From positions 1 through 40,677 of the forward strand of contig JAFVUF010000020.1 in the NCBI GenBank assembly GCA_017502875.1: a DNA stretch of 40,677 nt. The letters are read 5' to 3'. A model generated the notes under the pieces. The model saw only the letters and a list, made by a program, of their open reading frames with translations. It did no database searches and was not told where the DNA came from. How positions within the stretch are numbered: position 1 is the first letter of the stretch; every line of letters begins with the position of its first letter. This DNA comes from Clostridia bacterium. GTDB taxonomy: Bacteria; Bacillota; Clostridia; Oscillospirales; CAG-272. Both the position numbers and the translations under genes were made by a program. Below, piece after piece: positions 22,863 to 30,838 of this stretch.

Positions 22863-25388
22863 ATGAAGTTTTACACCAAACCAATAGAAAAATCACCGAG
22901 AATACCTAAGCTAGTAGCGGCGCTTTATGAAAAAATGCCTGAAATCGAGGCGGACAGAGGAGTACTTATAACCGAAGCGTATAAGCGCACTGAGGGTCAG
23001 CCTATCATCACGAGAAGAGCGTACGCCTTTAAGCATATTCTTGAAAACATTCCGATAGTCATAAGGGATAACGAGCTTATAGTCGGCTCAGCCACCAAGG
23101 CGCCCAGAGGCTGTCATATTTTCCCCGAGTATTCGTTTGAATGGCTTGAAAGTGAATTTGATACGTTAGCGACGAGAGCCGCCGACCCCTTCTACATATC
23201 AAATGAAACGAAGGAAACGCTCAGCAAGGTAAATAAATATTGGGCAGGCAAGACCACCAGAGAGCTTGCGGAGGCTTATATGTCCGACGAGGCGAAGGCT
23301 GCGTTTTCTCACGGTGTCTTTACTCCCGGAAACTACTACTATAACGGCATTGGGCACGTAACGGTTGACTACCCCAAAATAATTAGGGTAGGCTACAACG
23401 GAATTATTGAGGAAGCAAATGCTGCGATAGCTAAGCTTAGTCAGGGAGATGAGGATTACGCTAAGCGCCGTCATTTTCTTGACGCTGTTATAACCTGCGC
23501 AGAGGCGGCTATCAAGTACGCTAAGCGCTACTCCGAGCTTGCCTTTAACATGGCTAAGACGACTCAGGACGTAAAGCGCAGAAAAGAGCTTGAGGATATC
23601 GGCAGCGCCTGCCGTCAGGTGCCGCAATACGGAGCCACGAGCTTCAGGGAGGCGTGTCAGTCCTTCTGGTTTGTGCAGATGCTTCTCCAGCTTGAGTCAA
23701 ACGGACATTCAATATCGCCCGGAAGATTTGACCAGTATATGTATCCGTATTTCAAGGCGGACCTTGATGGCGGTAAGATAACCAGAGAGGAAGCGCAGGA
23801 GCTTATCGACTGTATTTGGGTTAAGCTCAATGACTTCAATAAGTGCAGAGACGCGGACAGCGCCGAGGGCTTTGCGGGATATAGCCTGTTCCAGAATCTT
23901 ATTGCGGGCGGACAGGATAAATACGGCATGGACGCAACAAACGACCTGTCGTTTATGTGCATAACGGCTACTGAGCACGTTTTTCTCCCTCAGCCTTCCT
24001 TCTCGGTCAGAGTCTGGAATGGCACTCCTCACGAATTTCTTATCCGCGCGGCAGAGCTTACGAGAACGGGCATAGGATTACCCGCATACTACAATGACGA
24101 GGTGATAATCCCGGCGCTTCAAAGCAGAGGGTTAACCCTTGAGGACGCAAGAGATTACAATATAATAGGTTGTGTTGAGCCGCAGAAGGCGGCAAAAACA
24201 GACGGCTGGCACGACGCGGCGTTCTTCAATATGCTTCGTCCGCTGGAAATGGTATTTTCAAGCGGAATTGATAAGGGCGTTCAGCTTGGTCCAAAAACGA
24301 AAAGGATTGAGGAAATGACGTCGTTTGACGAGTTTAAAGAGGCGTATGAGACTCAGATGAATTACTTCATTGAGCTTATGGTCAACGCCGACAACGCCAT
24401 AGACCTTGCCCACGCAGAGAGATGTCCGCTTCCTTTCCAGTCCTCTATGGTTGAGGATTGCATAGGCAGAGGTAAGAGCATGCAGGAGGGCGGCGCGGTC
24501 TATAACTTCACAGGACCGCAGGGCTTCGGAATAGCGAACGTTACTGACGGACTGTACGCCATAAGAAAGCTTGTTTTCGAGGATAAAAAGTATACGCTCG
24601 CTTTCATAAAGGAAGCGCTTGACAACAACTACGGCAAGGATATGGATGAGCGCAAGGCGGCAAAGCTTACCCAGCAGGTCGTTTCAGCTCTTGCGGAGTC
24701 CGGTAAGACAATAGACGCGGAAACTGTAAAGACGGTCTATTATACCGTAACGAAAAACAGGGCGAGCGACGAAAAGAAAAAGGCGTACGCGCAGCTCCTT
24801 GACGATATAAACGAGCTTTCCAAGTTCGGTAACGACGAGGACGATATTGACCGTTTCGCAAGAGAAATAGCGTATACATACACAAAACCTATTCAAAAAT
24901 ACAAAAATCCCAGAGGCGGAACGTACCAGGCGGGACTTTATCCCGTTTCGGCAAACGTGCCTCTCGGAGCGCAGACAGGCGCAACTCCCGACGGAAGACT
25001 TGCGTACACCCCGATAGCCGACGGCGTTTCACCCGCGGCTGGAAGAGACGTAAACGGTCCGACGGCGGCGGCAAACTCCGTTTCGTCGCTTGACCACTTC
25101 ATCGCTTCAAACGGTACGCTCTTCAATATGAAGTTCCATCCGTCAGCGCTTGAGGGCAGAAGCGGTCTCGAAAGCTTCGTGGCGCTTGTCAGAGGATACT
25201 TTGACAGGAAGGGAAGCCATATGCAGTTCAACGTCGTAAGCCGTGAAACGCTTCGCGACGCTCAGAAGAACCCCGATAAATACCGTTCTCTCGTGGTAAG
25301 AGTCGCAGGCTACTCGGCGCTCTTTACAACACTTTCAAAGGGACTGCAAGAGGATATAATCAACAGAACCGAGCAATCGGGATTTTAA
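22863..25388 (+). CDS. Glycyl-radical diol dehydratase (B12-independent, propanediol type)
   Basis: The 841-residue product is a full-length pyruvate-formate-lyase-family enzyme. The radical site is Gly816 in RVAGYSALF and the thiyl site is Cys437 in NIIGCVEPQ, followed by Glu439. His165 (GIGHV) and the pair His282/Ser283 (SNGHSISPGRFDQY), plus GWHDAAFFN, match glycerol/1,2-propanediol dehydratases rather than choline lyase or pyruvate formate-lyase. It dehydrates 1,2-propanediol to propanal inside the shell. Residue 1 enters the enzyme fold directly, so no N-terminal encapsulation helix is visible. The activase follows after 19 bases. Whether glycerol is also a substrate cannot be told. Confidence 0.95.
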   Translation: MKFYTKPIEKSPRIPKLVAALYEKMPEIEADRGVLITEAYKRTEGQPIITRRAYAFKHILENIPIVIRDNELIVGSATKAPRGCHIFPEYSFEWLESEFDTLATRAADPFYISNETKETLSKVNKYWAGKTTRELAEAYMSDEAKAAFSHGVFTPGNYYYNGIGHVTVDYPKIIRVGYNGIIEEANAAIAKLSQGDEDYAKRRHFLDAVITCAEAAIKYAKRYSELAFNMAKTTQDVKRRKELEDIGSACRQVPQYGATSFREACQSFWFVQMLLQLESNGHSISPGRFDQYMYPYFKADLDGGKITREEAQELIDCIWVKLNDFNKCRDADSAEGFAGYSLFQNLIAGGQDKYGMDATNDLSFMCITATEHVFLPQPSFSVRVWNGTPHEFLIRAAELTRTGIGLPAYYNDEVIIPALQSRGLTLEDARDYNIIGCVEPQKAAKTDGWHDAAFFNMLRPLEMVFSSGIDKGVQLGPKTKRIEEMTSFDEFKEAYETQMNYFIELMVNADNAIDLAHAERCPLPFQSSMVEDCIGRGKSMQEGGAVYNFTGPQGFGIANVTDGLYAIRKLVFEDKKYTLAFIKEALDNNYGKDMDERKAAKLTQQVVSALAESGKTIDAETVKTVYYTVTKNRASDEKKKAYAQLLDDINELSKFGNDEDDIDRFAREIAYTYTKPIQKYKNPRGGTYQAGLYPVSANVPLGAQTGATPDGRLAYTPIADGVSPAAGRDVNGPTAAANSVSSLDHFIASNGTLFNMKFHPSALEGRSGLESFVALVRGYFDRKGSHMQFNVVSRETLRDAQKNPDKYRSLVVRVAGYSALFTTLSKGLQEDIINRTEQSGF

Positions 25389-25407
25389 ATGAAAGTAGGG
25401 AAACGAA

Positions 25408-26199
25408 ATGGAAAAGGACCTGCTTTCAGTAAAGGGTAGAGTCTTTAATATCCAACGGTTTTCAATACACGACGGCCCCGGAGTCAGAACTATAGTGTTT
25501 TTAAAAGGTTGTCCGCTTAGGTGTAAATGGTGCTGTAACCCCGAATCACAGGAATGGGAAATCCAGAAGATGAGAGTAGGGGATAAGGTAAAGACAGTTG
25601 GTAAGGACGTAACTGTCGGAGAGGTAATAGAGCAGGTAGAAAAGGACAGAATCTATTACCGTCGCTCAGGTTTTGGCGGAATGACTCTTTCAGGCGGAGA
25701 ATGTACGTGGCAGCCGGATTTTTCCGAGGCGCTTCTCAAAACCGCTAAGGAAAACGGAATAACGACAGCTATCGAGACAACGGCTTATGCGGAAATCGAC
25801 GTGATACGAAGACTTCTTCCTTATATAGATACCGTGCTTATGGACATTAAGCATATGAATGAAAATAAGCATAGGGAATATACGACAAAAGACAATTCTC
25901 TGATTCTTGATAACGCGAAAATAATCGCAAGAGAAGCAAAAAAGCTCATAATAAGAACTCCCGTAGTACCGACCTTTAACGATACGGAAGAGGAGATAAG
26001 AGAGATAGCGGAATTTGCGGCGAGCATAGGGGTTACGGAAATGCACCTGCTTCCGTATCACAGAATAGGCTCAGATAAATACGCGGGACTCGGAAGAAGA
26101 TACGAGATGGCGCATATAAACGTGCCTGAAAAGGAAAAAATGCAAGCTCTCCTCGATGTAGTCAACGCAGTAGGCTTAAAGGGACAGATCGGGGGATAA
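25408..26199 (+). CDS. Glycyl-radical enzyme activase (radical SAM), short form
   Basis: The 263-residue product has the radical-SAM motif C35-x3-C39-x2-C42 in GCPLRCKWCCNPES and the family stretches IHDGPGVRTIVFLKG and GMTLSGGE. It forms the glycyl radical on the adjacent dehydratase using S-adenosylmethionine. Many activases of diol-dehydratase-type enzymes are about 300 residues and carry two extra ferredoxin-like Fe-S clusters after the SAM motif. Here the segment between Cys43 and GGMTLSGGE has no cysteine, so those clusters are absent, as in the pyruvate formate-lyase activase. It lies directly after the enzyme it serves. Confidence 0.95.
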   Translation: MEKDLLSVKGRVFNIQRFSIHDGPGVRTIVFLKGCPLRCKWCCNPESQEWEIQKMRVGDKVKTVGKDVTVGEVIEQVEKDRIYYRRSGFGGMTLSGGECTWQPDFSEALLKTAKENGITTAIETTAYAEIDVIRRLLPYIDTVLMDIKHMNENKHREYTTKDNSLILDNAKIIAREAKKLIIRTPVVPTFNDTEEEIREIAEFAASIGVTEMHLLPYHRIGSDKYAGLGRRYEMAHINVPEKEKMQALLDVVNAVGLKGQIGG

Positions 26200-26211
26200 G
26201 GAGGTACGGCT

Positions 26212-26574
26212 TTGGAGCAGTACACGGAAAAACAAAGAATAATACAGGAATTGGTTCCGGGTAAGCAGATAACGCTGGCGCATATAATAGCCAACCCCGA
26301 CGAGATACTGTATAAAAAGCTCGGACTTGACCCACAGGTCGAGTATTCGAAATCGGCTATCGGTATTCTAACGGTAAGCCCCGCTGAGACAGCGATAATC
26401 ATGGGTGACATCTCGATAAAGGCTTCGGGAGCGCAGCTCGGATTTGTAGACAGGTTCAGCGGAACGGTGATACTTACCGGAACGTATTCCGAGGTCGAGG
26501 CATCACTTAAAGCGGTTACCGAATACATTGGCGGTACGCTTGGATTTACCGTATGCAAGATAACGAAAACCTAA
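26212..26574 (+). CDS. pduU: PduU-like (circularly permuted) BMC-H shell protein
   Basis: The 120-residue product uses a TTG start seven bases after AAGGAGG. Its N-terminus, RIIQELVPGKQITLAHIIAN, closely resembles S. enterica PduU, which has a permuted BMC fold and a beta-barrel plug over its pore. The core continues KSAIGILTVSPAETAIIMGD and FVDRFSGTVILTG. It should form hexamers in the shell facets. The stop overlaps the next start (TAATG), coupling it to the PduV-like GTPase; PduU and PduV are known partners. Confidence 0.93.
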   Translation: MEQYTEKQRIIQELVPGKQITLAHIIANPDEILYKKLGLDPQVEYSKSAIGILTVSPAETAIIMGDISIKASGAQLGFVDRFSGTVILTGTYSEVEASLKAVTEYIGGTLGFTVCKITKT

Positions 26575-26996
26575 TGAAGAAAACTCTGCTTGTCGGCAGA
26601 CACGGAGTAGGAAAGACAACGTTAAAGCAGGCGCTTCGCGGCGAGGAGATAAGATACGTCAAAACACAGTATATGCTCTATGAGGATTGGCTTATCGATT
26701 CTCCCGGAGAGTATGCCGAGGTACACGGACTCAATGCGGCGATAGCGATATACTCTTATGAGTCTGACGTCGTAGCCCTTCTGATAGCGGCAAACGACGA
26801 TTACTCACTGTTTCCTCCCAACTGTACGCAGATGATAAACAGAGATGTTATCGGTATAGTAACCAAAATAGATAAGGCTCCGCCCGAGAGGGCAGAGAGC
26901 TGGCTCCGTCTTTCAGGCTGTAAGAGAGTCTTTTTTGTGGACTCACATACGGGTAAGGGAGTCGATGAACTCAGATCATATCTGCGAAAGCGGTAA
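26574..26996 (+). CDS. pduV: PduV/EutP-like small GTPase-type protein
   Basis: The 140-residue product starts at the ATG overlapping the preceding stop (TAATG). A seven-codon longer frame would intrude into the shell gene and lacks a site. The P-loop reads LLVGRHGVGKTT, followed by LIDSPGEYAE (G3-like) and the guanine-specificity-like IVTKIDKA. PduV is reported to bind PduU and influence compartment movement; EutP has acetate-kinase-like activity in some species. The role here is inferred from the PduU neighbour. Confidence 0.9.
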   Translation: MKKTLLVGRHGVGKTTLKQALRGEEIRYVKTQYMLYEDWLIDSPGEYAEVHGLNAAIAIYSYESDVVALLIAANDDYSLFPPNCTQMINRDVIGIVTKIDKAPPERAESWLRLSGCKRVFFVDSHTGKGVDELRSYLRKR

Positions 26997-27040
26997 TGAT
27001 ATATAATGTTGAAAAATTATTTTAAAAGGAGACATAAAAA

Positions 27041-27838
27041 ATGGTCAACGAGTACGAAATAAAAAAACAGATATGCGAGATAGGTAAGCGTATCTACAAC
27101 AAGGGAATGGTCGCGTCAAACGACGGTAATATCTCCGTCAAGATAAGCGATAACGAGTTTCTCTGTACTCCTACGGGCGTATCCAAGGGCTTTATGACCC
27201 CTGAGTATATCTGTAAGGTAGATAAGGACGGAAAGGTTATCCAGGCAAACCCCGGATTCAAGCCCTCCTCCGAAATCAAGATGCACATGAGAGTTTATAA
27301 GGAGCGTCCCGACGTTCAGTCCGTCGTTCATGCTCACCCTCTCTACGCAACCTCATTCGCTATCGCCGGAATTCCGCTTACAGAGCCTATCATGCCCGAG
27401 GCGGTTATAGCTCTCGGATGCGTTCCGATAGCGGAGTACGGCACACCCTCCACCGAGGAGATTCCGGATGCGGTCTCAAAGTATCTCCAGCACTATGACG
27501 CGGTTCTTCTTGCTAACCACGGCGCGCTTTCCTTCTCTGATTCGCTCCTCAGCGCTTATCATAAGATGGAGTCGCTTGAGTTCTATGCTCAGCTTCTTTA
27601 TCAGTCGAAGGTTCTCGGTGGTCCTAAGCAGCTCACCGACGCACAGGTACAGAGACTTTACGAGATTCGCCGTCAGTTCGGTCTTAAGGGTAAGCACCCC
27701 GCCGACATCTGTCCCAACGCAAAGGCGGGCAAGCCCAGCTGTCATGGCTGCGGCGGAAGCTGCGGAGGCAACGCGGGAGCTGATGCTGATACAGTCGCTC
27801 TCGTTACCAAGCTTGTTCTTGAGCAGCTCGGTAAGTAA
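27041..27838 (+). CDS. fucA: Class II aldolase (L-fuculose-phosphate type) with C-terminal encapsulation helix
   Basis: The 265-residue product starts at the ATG after AAAAGGAGACATAA. Zinc ligands H97 and H99 (VVHAHPLYATS) and H160 (LLANHGALSF), with acid E78 (SSEIKMH), match the fuculose/rhamnulose phosphate aldolases. These split the sugar phosphate into DHAP and lactaldehyde. After the domain, residues 224-243 form a Cys/Gly-rich linker with four cysteines (C224, C234, C237, C241), followed by an amphipathic helix, DTVALVTKLVLEQLGK, of the encapsulation type. An encapsulated aldolase defines the fucose/rhamnose glycyl-radical compartments. Rhamnulose-phosphate activity cannot be excluded. 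Confidence 0.92.
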   Translation: MVNEYEIKKQICEIGKRIYNKGMVASNDGNISVKISDNEFLCTPTGVSKGFMTPEYICKVDKDGKVIQANPGFKPSSEIKMHMRVYKERPDVQSVVHAHPLYATSFAIAGIPLTEPIMPEAVIALGCVPIAEYGTPSTEEIPDAVSKYLQHYDAVLLANHGALSFSDSLLSAYHKMESLEFYAQLLYQSKVLGGPKQLTDAQVQRLYEIRRQFGLKGKHPADICPNAKAGKPSCHGCGGSCGGNAGADADTVALVTKLVLEQLGK

Positions 27839-27845
27839 TTAAGCT

Positions 27846-28319
27846 ATGACTGAAAACGAGATTAAAGAGATAGTTAAAAAAACTCTTGCCTCGTTTAAAT
27901 TCGATAAAAGCGAGATGACCCTTGCTCTTGCCGAAAAAATCTGCGAAGCTGTTATCGGTTACGCAAGGAAGGCGGGAGTCAATGCGGTGGTCTGCGTTTC
28001 CGATAGCGCGGGAAACCCAAGGCTCGTCAAGAGCATGGACGACGCGTACATAGCAAGCTACGACGTGGCTGTAAATAAGGCGTTCACGGTCGTGGCGCTC
28101 AAAATGTCCACCTCGGATTTAAAGCCGCTTGCCCAGCCGGGTAAGGAGCTTTACGGAATACAGTTCACCAACGGCGGCAGAATAGTGATATTCGGCGGCG
28201 GCGAACCGCTTAAAGTAGACGGTAAGGTAATTGGCGGACTCGGAGTAAGCGGTGGAAGCGAGGCGCAGGATACGCTGCTCGCAAAGCAAGGCAAAGAGTT
28301 TTTTGATAGCTTAAAGTAA
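27846..28319 (+). CDS. GlcG/PduO-C-like protein with N-terminal encapsulation helix
   Basis: The 157-residue product starts with an encapsulation-type helix, MTENEIKEIVKKTLASF. A GlcG/HbpS domain (Pfam PF03928) of about 130 residues follows: ALAEKICEAVIGYARKAG, VCVSDSAGNPRLVKSMDD, KPLAQPGKELYGIQFTNGG and the C-terminal GGLGVSGGSEAQDTLLA. The same domain is the C-terminal half of PduO and can bind heme or cobalamin-like ligands. The cobalamin adenosyltransferase half is absent, in keeping with a B12-independent pathway. Its role in glycyl-radical compartments is not known. Confidence 0.88.
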   Translation: MTENEIKEIVKKTLASFKFDKSEMTLALAEKICEAVIGYARKAGVNAVVCVSDSAGNPRLVKSMDDAYIASYDVAVNKAFTVVALKMSTSDLKPLAQPGKELYGIQFTNGGRIVIFGGGEPLKVDGKVIGGLGVSGGSEAQDTLLAKQGKEFFDSLK

Positions 28320-28353
28320 AGGTAAATATTTATTTTGAAAGGAAATAAAGGAA

Positions 28354-29544
28354 ATGAATTCTTCTGACATTGAAAAGATCGTCAGACAGGTGCTTGAAAG
28401 CATGGGAAGCCCCAAGTCCGCGCCCAAGGCGGCGGCAGGCGTTCCGGCTACGAGCAGAGTCGCGATGCTGACTCAGAAGGAGCGCTTCGACATTCAGGAA
28501 TATCCCATTCCCGAGCTTGGTGATGACGATATACTCGTAAAGGTCGAGGGCTGCGGAGTCTGCGGAACCGACGCGCACGAATTCAAGCGGGACCCATTCT
28601 CGCTTATCCCCGTAGTTCTCGGACACGAGGGAACGGGTGAGATAGTTAAGATGGGTAAGAACGTAACGAAGGACAGCGCGGGTAAGCCTCTTAACGTAGG
28701 CGATAAGGTAGTTACCTGTATGATCTTCAAGGATAATCCCGATATCACGATGTATGACCTCAATAAGCAGAACGTTGGAGGAGCGGACGTTTACGGACTT
28801 CTTCCCGATGACGACAAGCACTTAAACGGCTGGTTTGCCGATTATATTCTTGTTCGCGGCGGCTCTACGGTATTCAACGTAAGCGATCTTGACCTCGATA
28901 GTAGAATACTTATCGAGCCCTGCGCGGTGCTTATTCACGCGGTAGAAAGAGCAAAGACCACGGGAATACTTCGCTTCAACAGCAAAGTGGCGGTTCAGGG
29001 CTGCGGTCCTATCGGTCTTATCTGCATTGCGGTTCTGAGAACGATGGGTATAGAAAACATCGTGGCTATCGACGGAGAAGCGAAGCGTCTTGAATTCGCA
29101 AAGCTTATGGGAGCGACTGAGACGGTAAACTTCAAGGAGCACAAGGGCATTGATGCGCTTACAGAAGCTGTAAAGAACGCCTTCGGCGGCTATCTTGCCG
29201 ATTTTGCGTTCCAGTGCACAGGCTCGCCTGTTGCTCACGCCAACATTTATAAGTTTATAAGAAACGGCGGTGGACTTTGCGAGCTTGGATTCTTCATAAA
29301 CGGCGGAGACGCTACCATAAACCCCCACTTCGATATCTGCTCCAAGGAGATAACGACTGTCGGCTCTTGGGTATATACTTTAAGAGATTACGCCACAACG
29401 TTTGATTTCTTAAAGAGAGCAAAGGGAATAGGTATTCCGCTTGAAAAGCTCATTACTCATAAGTATCCGCTTGATAAGATAAACGAGGCGCTTCAAACCA
29501 ATTTGAAGATGGAAGGCCTTAAAATAGCTATCGTAAACGAATAA
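28354..29544 (+). CDS. Zn-type (MDR) alcohol dehydrogenase with encapsulation helix
   Basis: The 396-residue product begins with an encapsulation-type helix (SSDIEKIVRQVLESMGS) and an Ala/Pro-rich linker. Next comes a GroES-like domain with catalytic-zinc residues C70 (GCGVCGTDAHEF) and H91/E92 (LGHEGTGEIV), then a Rossmann domain with VQGCGPIGLICIAVLRTMG. The lobe after GDKVV, which usually carries four structural-zinc cysteines, has only one. The enzyme probably reduces propanal to propanol, recycling NADH, or lactaldehyde to propanediol; only one such enzyme is encoded here. It replaces the iron-type PduQ of classical Pdu operons. Confidence 0.92.
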   Translation: MNSSDIEKIVRQVLESMGSPKSAPKAAAGVPATSRVAMLTQKERFDIQEYPIPELGDDDILVKVEGCGVCGTDAHEFKRDPFSLIPVVLGHEGTGEIVKMGKNVTKDSAGKPLNVGDKVVTCMIFKDNPDITMYDLNKQNVGGADVYGLLPDDDKHLNGWFADYILVRGGSTVFNVSDLDLDSRILIEPCAVLIHAVERAKTTGILRFNSKVAVQGCGPIGLICIAVLRTMGIENIVAIDGEAKRLEFAKLMGATETVNFKEHKGIDALTEAVKNAFGGYLADFAFQCTGSPVAHANIYKFIRNGGGLCELGFFINGGDATINPHFDICSKEITTVGSWVYTLRDYATTFDFLKRAKGIGIPLEKLITHKYPLDKINEALQTNLKMEGLKIAIVNE

Positions 29545-29563
29545 GCAGGCAGGTAAGTAAGCT

Positions 29564-29878
29564 ATGGGAAAAGCGACAGGATTTATAGAGGTCTACGGAC
29601 TTGCGTGCGCCTTTGCGGCTCTTGACGCGGGCTGTAAGGCGGCGGACGTAACCGTCGAGACCTTTGATAAAAATAAGCCGGCAAACGCCGATAAAATGCC
29701 TGTGCCTCTTATAGTTCTGATAAAATTCAGAGGAACGGTAGAAAACGTTAAGGCGGCGATTGAGGCGGCGGAAAAAACGGCAAACGGACTTACGGGAGTC
29801 GTTTCAAAGCATATAATAGCAAACACAGAGCAGTCCACTGAAAAAATGCTCAAATTAAACGCTTTTGATAAAAAATAA
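29564..29878 (+). CDS. Divergent BMC-H shell protein with enlarged pore loop
   Basis: The 104-residue product is recognisable as a BMC domain by TGFIEVYGLACAFAALDAGC at the start and VENVKAAIEAAEKTANGL in the second half. Between strands, where hexamers normally show a short KIGSG-like pore loop, it has a longer Asn/Pro/Lys-rich stretch (FDKNKPANADKMPVPLIVL). The pore loop faces the hexamer centre, so this insert should alter or cover the pore. It is the first of five BMC-H genes in a row. No Fe-S cysteine motif like that reported for GrpU is present. Confidence 0.85.
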   Translation: MGKATGFIEVYGLACAFAALDAGCKAADVTVETFDKNKPANADKMPVPLIVLIKFRGTVENVKAAIEAAEKTANGLTGVVSKHIIANTEQSTEKMLKLNAFDKK

Positions 29879-29899
29879 ATTGAAAAGAGGAAATAAAAA

Positions 29900-30178
29900 A
29901 TGGCACTTCAGGCACTTGGAATGATAGAGACCAGAGGTCTCGTAGCGGCAATCGAGGCAGCAGACGCAATGGTAAAGGCGGCAGAGGTAACTCTTATCGG
30001 CACCGAGAAGATCGGTAGCGGACTCGTAAGCGTAATGGTAAGAGGCGACGTTGGTGCGGTTAAAGCGGCAACAGAGGCAGGCAGCACCGCTGCAAGCAGA
30101 CTCGGTGAGCTGGTAGCTGTACACGTAATTCCCCGTCCTCACGCAGATGTTGAGAAGATTCTTCCTACTCTTGACTAA
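29900..30178 (+). CDS. PduA/PduJ-like BMC-H shell protein (copy 1)
   Basis: The 92-residue product is a canonical hexamer-forming BMC domain: [20 protein letters not shown], pore loop [20 protein letters not shown], and C-terminus [15 protein letters not shown]. These stretches match PduA/PduJ almost residue for residue. It should be a major facet protein. It differs from the two other PduA-like copies at 30525 and 30839 by nine or ten residues. A divergent hexamer gene separates it from them. Confidence 0.95.
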   Translation: MALQALGMIETRGLVAAIEAADAMVKAAEVTLIGTEKIGSGLVSVMVRGDVGAVKAATEAGSTAASRLGELVAVHVIPRPHADVEKILPTLD

Positions 30179-30200
30179 TTGAACAAAATACGGAGGCGCT

Positions 30201-30494
30201 ATGAAATCATTAGGATTTGTCGAGGTAAGCGGAACAGCGGCGGCTATTGACGCGCTCGACATTATGTGTAAAAGCGCAAGCGTAGAGCTTGTCAGCTGGG
30301 AAAGAAAGCTCGGCGGCAGACTCGTAACGTTAATAATTACGGGCGACGTTTCGGCGGTGAAGGCGGCAGTTGAAAATGCATCTCAGCATTGTATAAAGAA
30401 GCCCTGCTCCACTGTGGTTATAGCAAGACCGCATGCCGAGACAGTAAGACTTGCGGAGCTTTCCGCGCAGAGACTTAATAAAAACAAAAAATAA
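30201..30494 (+). CDS. Divergent BMC-H shell protein
   Basis: The 97-residue product starts after CGGAGGCGCT. The BMC domain reads KSLGFVEVSGTAAAIDALDI, then the pore region WERKLGGRLVTLIITGDVSA, and ends VVIARPHAETVRLAELSAQR. The pore loop KLGGR carries an Arg in place of the small residue found in PduA-like proteins. Three cysteines (C23, C64, C69) are unusual for a hexamer protein. It probably makes minor hexamers with a distinct pore charge. Confidence 0.9.
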   Translation: MKSLGFVEVSGTAAAIDALDIMCKSASVELVSWERKLGGRLVTLIITGDVSAVKAAVENASQHCIKKPCSTVVIARPHAETVRLAELSAQRLNKNKK

Positions 30495-30524
30495 TAATAA
30501 AACAAAAAACGGAGGTAACTCAAA

Positions 30525-30803
30525 ATGGCACTCGAAGCACTTGGAATGGTAGAAACCAGAGGACTCGTCGCTGCAATAGAGGCGGCAGACGCAATGGTAA
30601 AGGCGGCAAACGTAGAGCTTATCGGCACCGAGAAGATCGGTAGCGGACTCGTAAGCGTTATGGTAAGAGGCGACGTCGGCGCGGTAAAGGCGGCGGCTGA
30701 GGCAGGTCAGGCGGCAGCGTCCAGACTTGGCGAAATCGTAGCGGTACACGTAATTCCCCGTCCTCATGCGGATGTTGAGAAGATTCTTCCCACCCTTGAC
30801 TAA
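30525..30803 (+). CDS. PduA/PduJ-like BMC-H shell protein (copy 2)
   Basis: The 92-residue product starts after CGGAGGTAACTCAAA. It has the same canonical BMC-H motifs as the copy at 29900 ([20 protein letters not shown] and [20 protein letters not shown]). It differs from the following copy at only two positions (Ala/Thr near residue 59 and Thr/Ser near the end), and the genes are nearly identical at DNA level, which indicates a recent tandem duplication. Confidence 0.95.
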   Translation: MALEALGMVETRGLVAAIEAADAMVKAANVELIGTEKIGSGLVSVMVRGDVGAVKAAAEAGQAAASRLGEIVAVHVIPRPHADVEKILPTLD

Positions 30804-30838
30804 TTAAAAAACAAAAACACATACGGAGGTAAACAGAA

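Noticed and set aside
22863-25388. Glycyl-radical enzyme as choline trimethylamine-lyase or pyruvate formate-lyase
   Set aside because: The GCVEPQ and SNGHSISP active-site stretches and the linked aldolase, PduP and PduL fit a diol dehydratase; no adjacent-Cys pair typical of pyruvate formate-lyase is seen.
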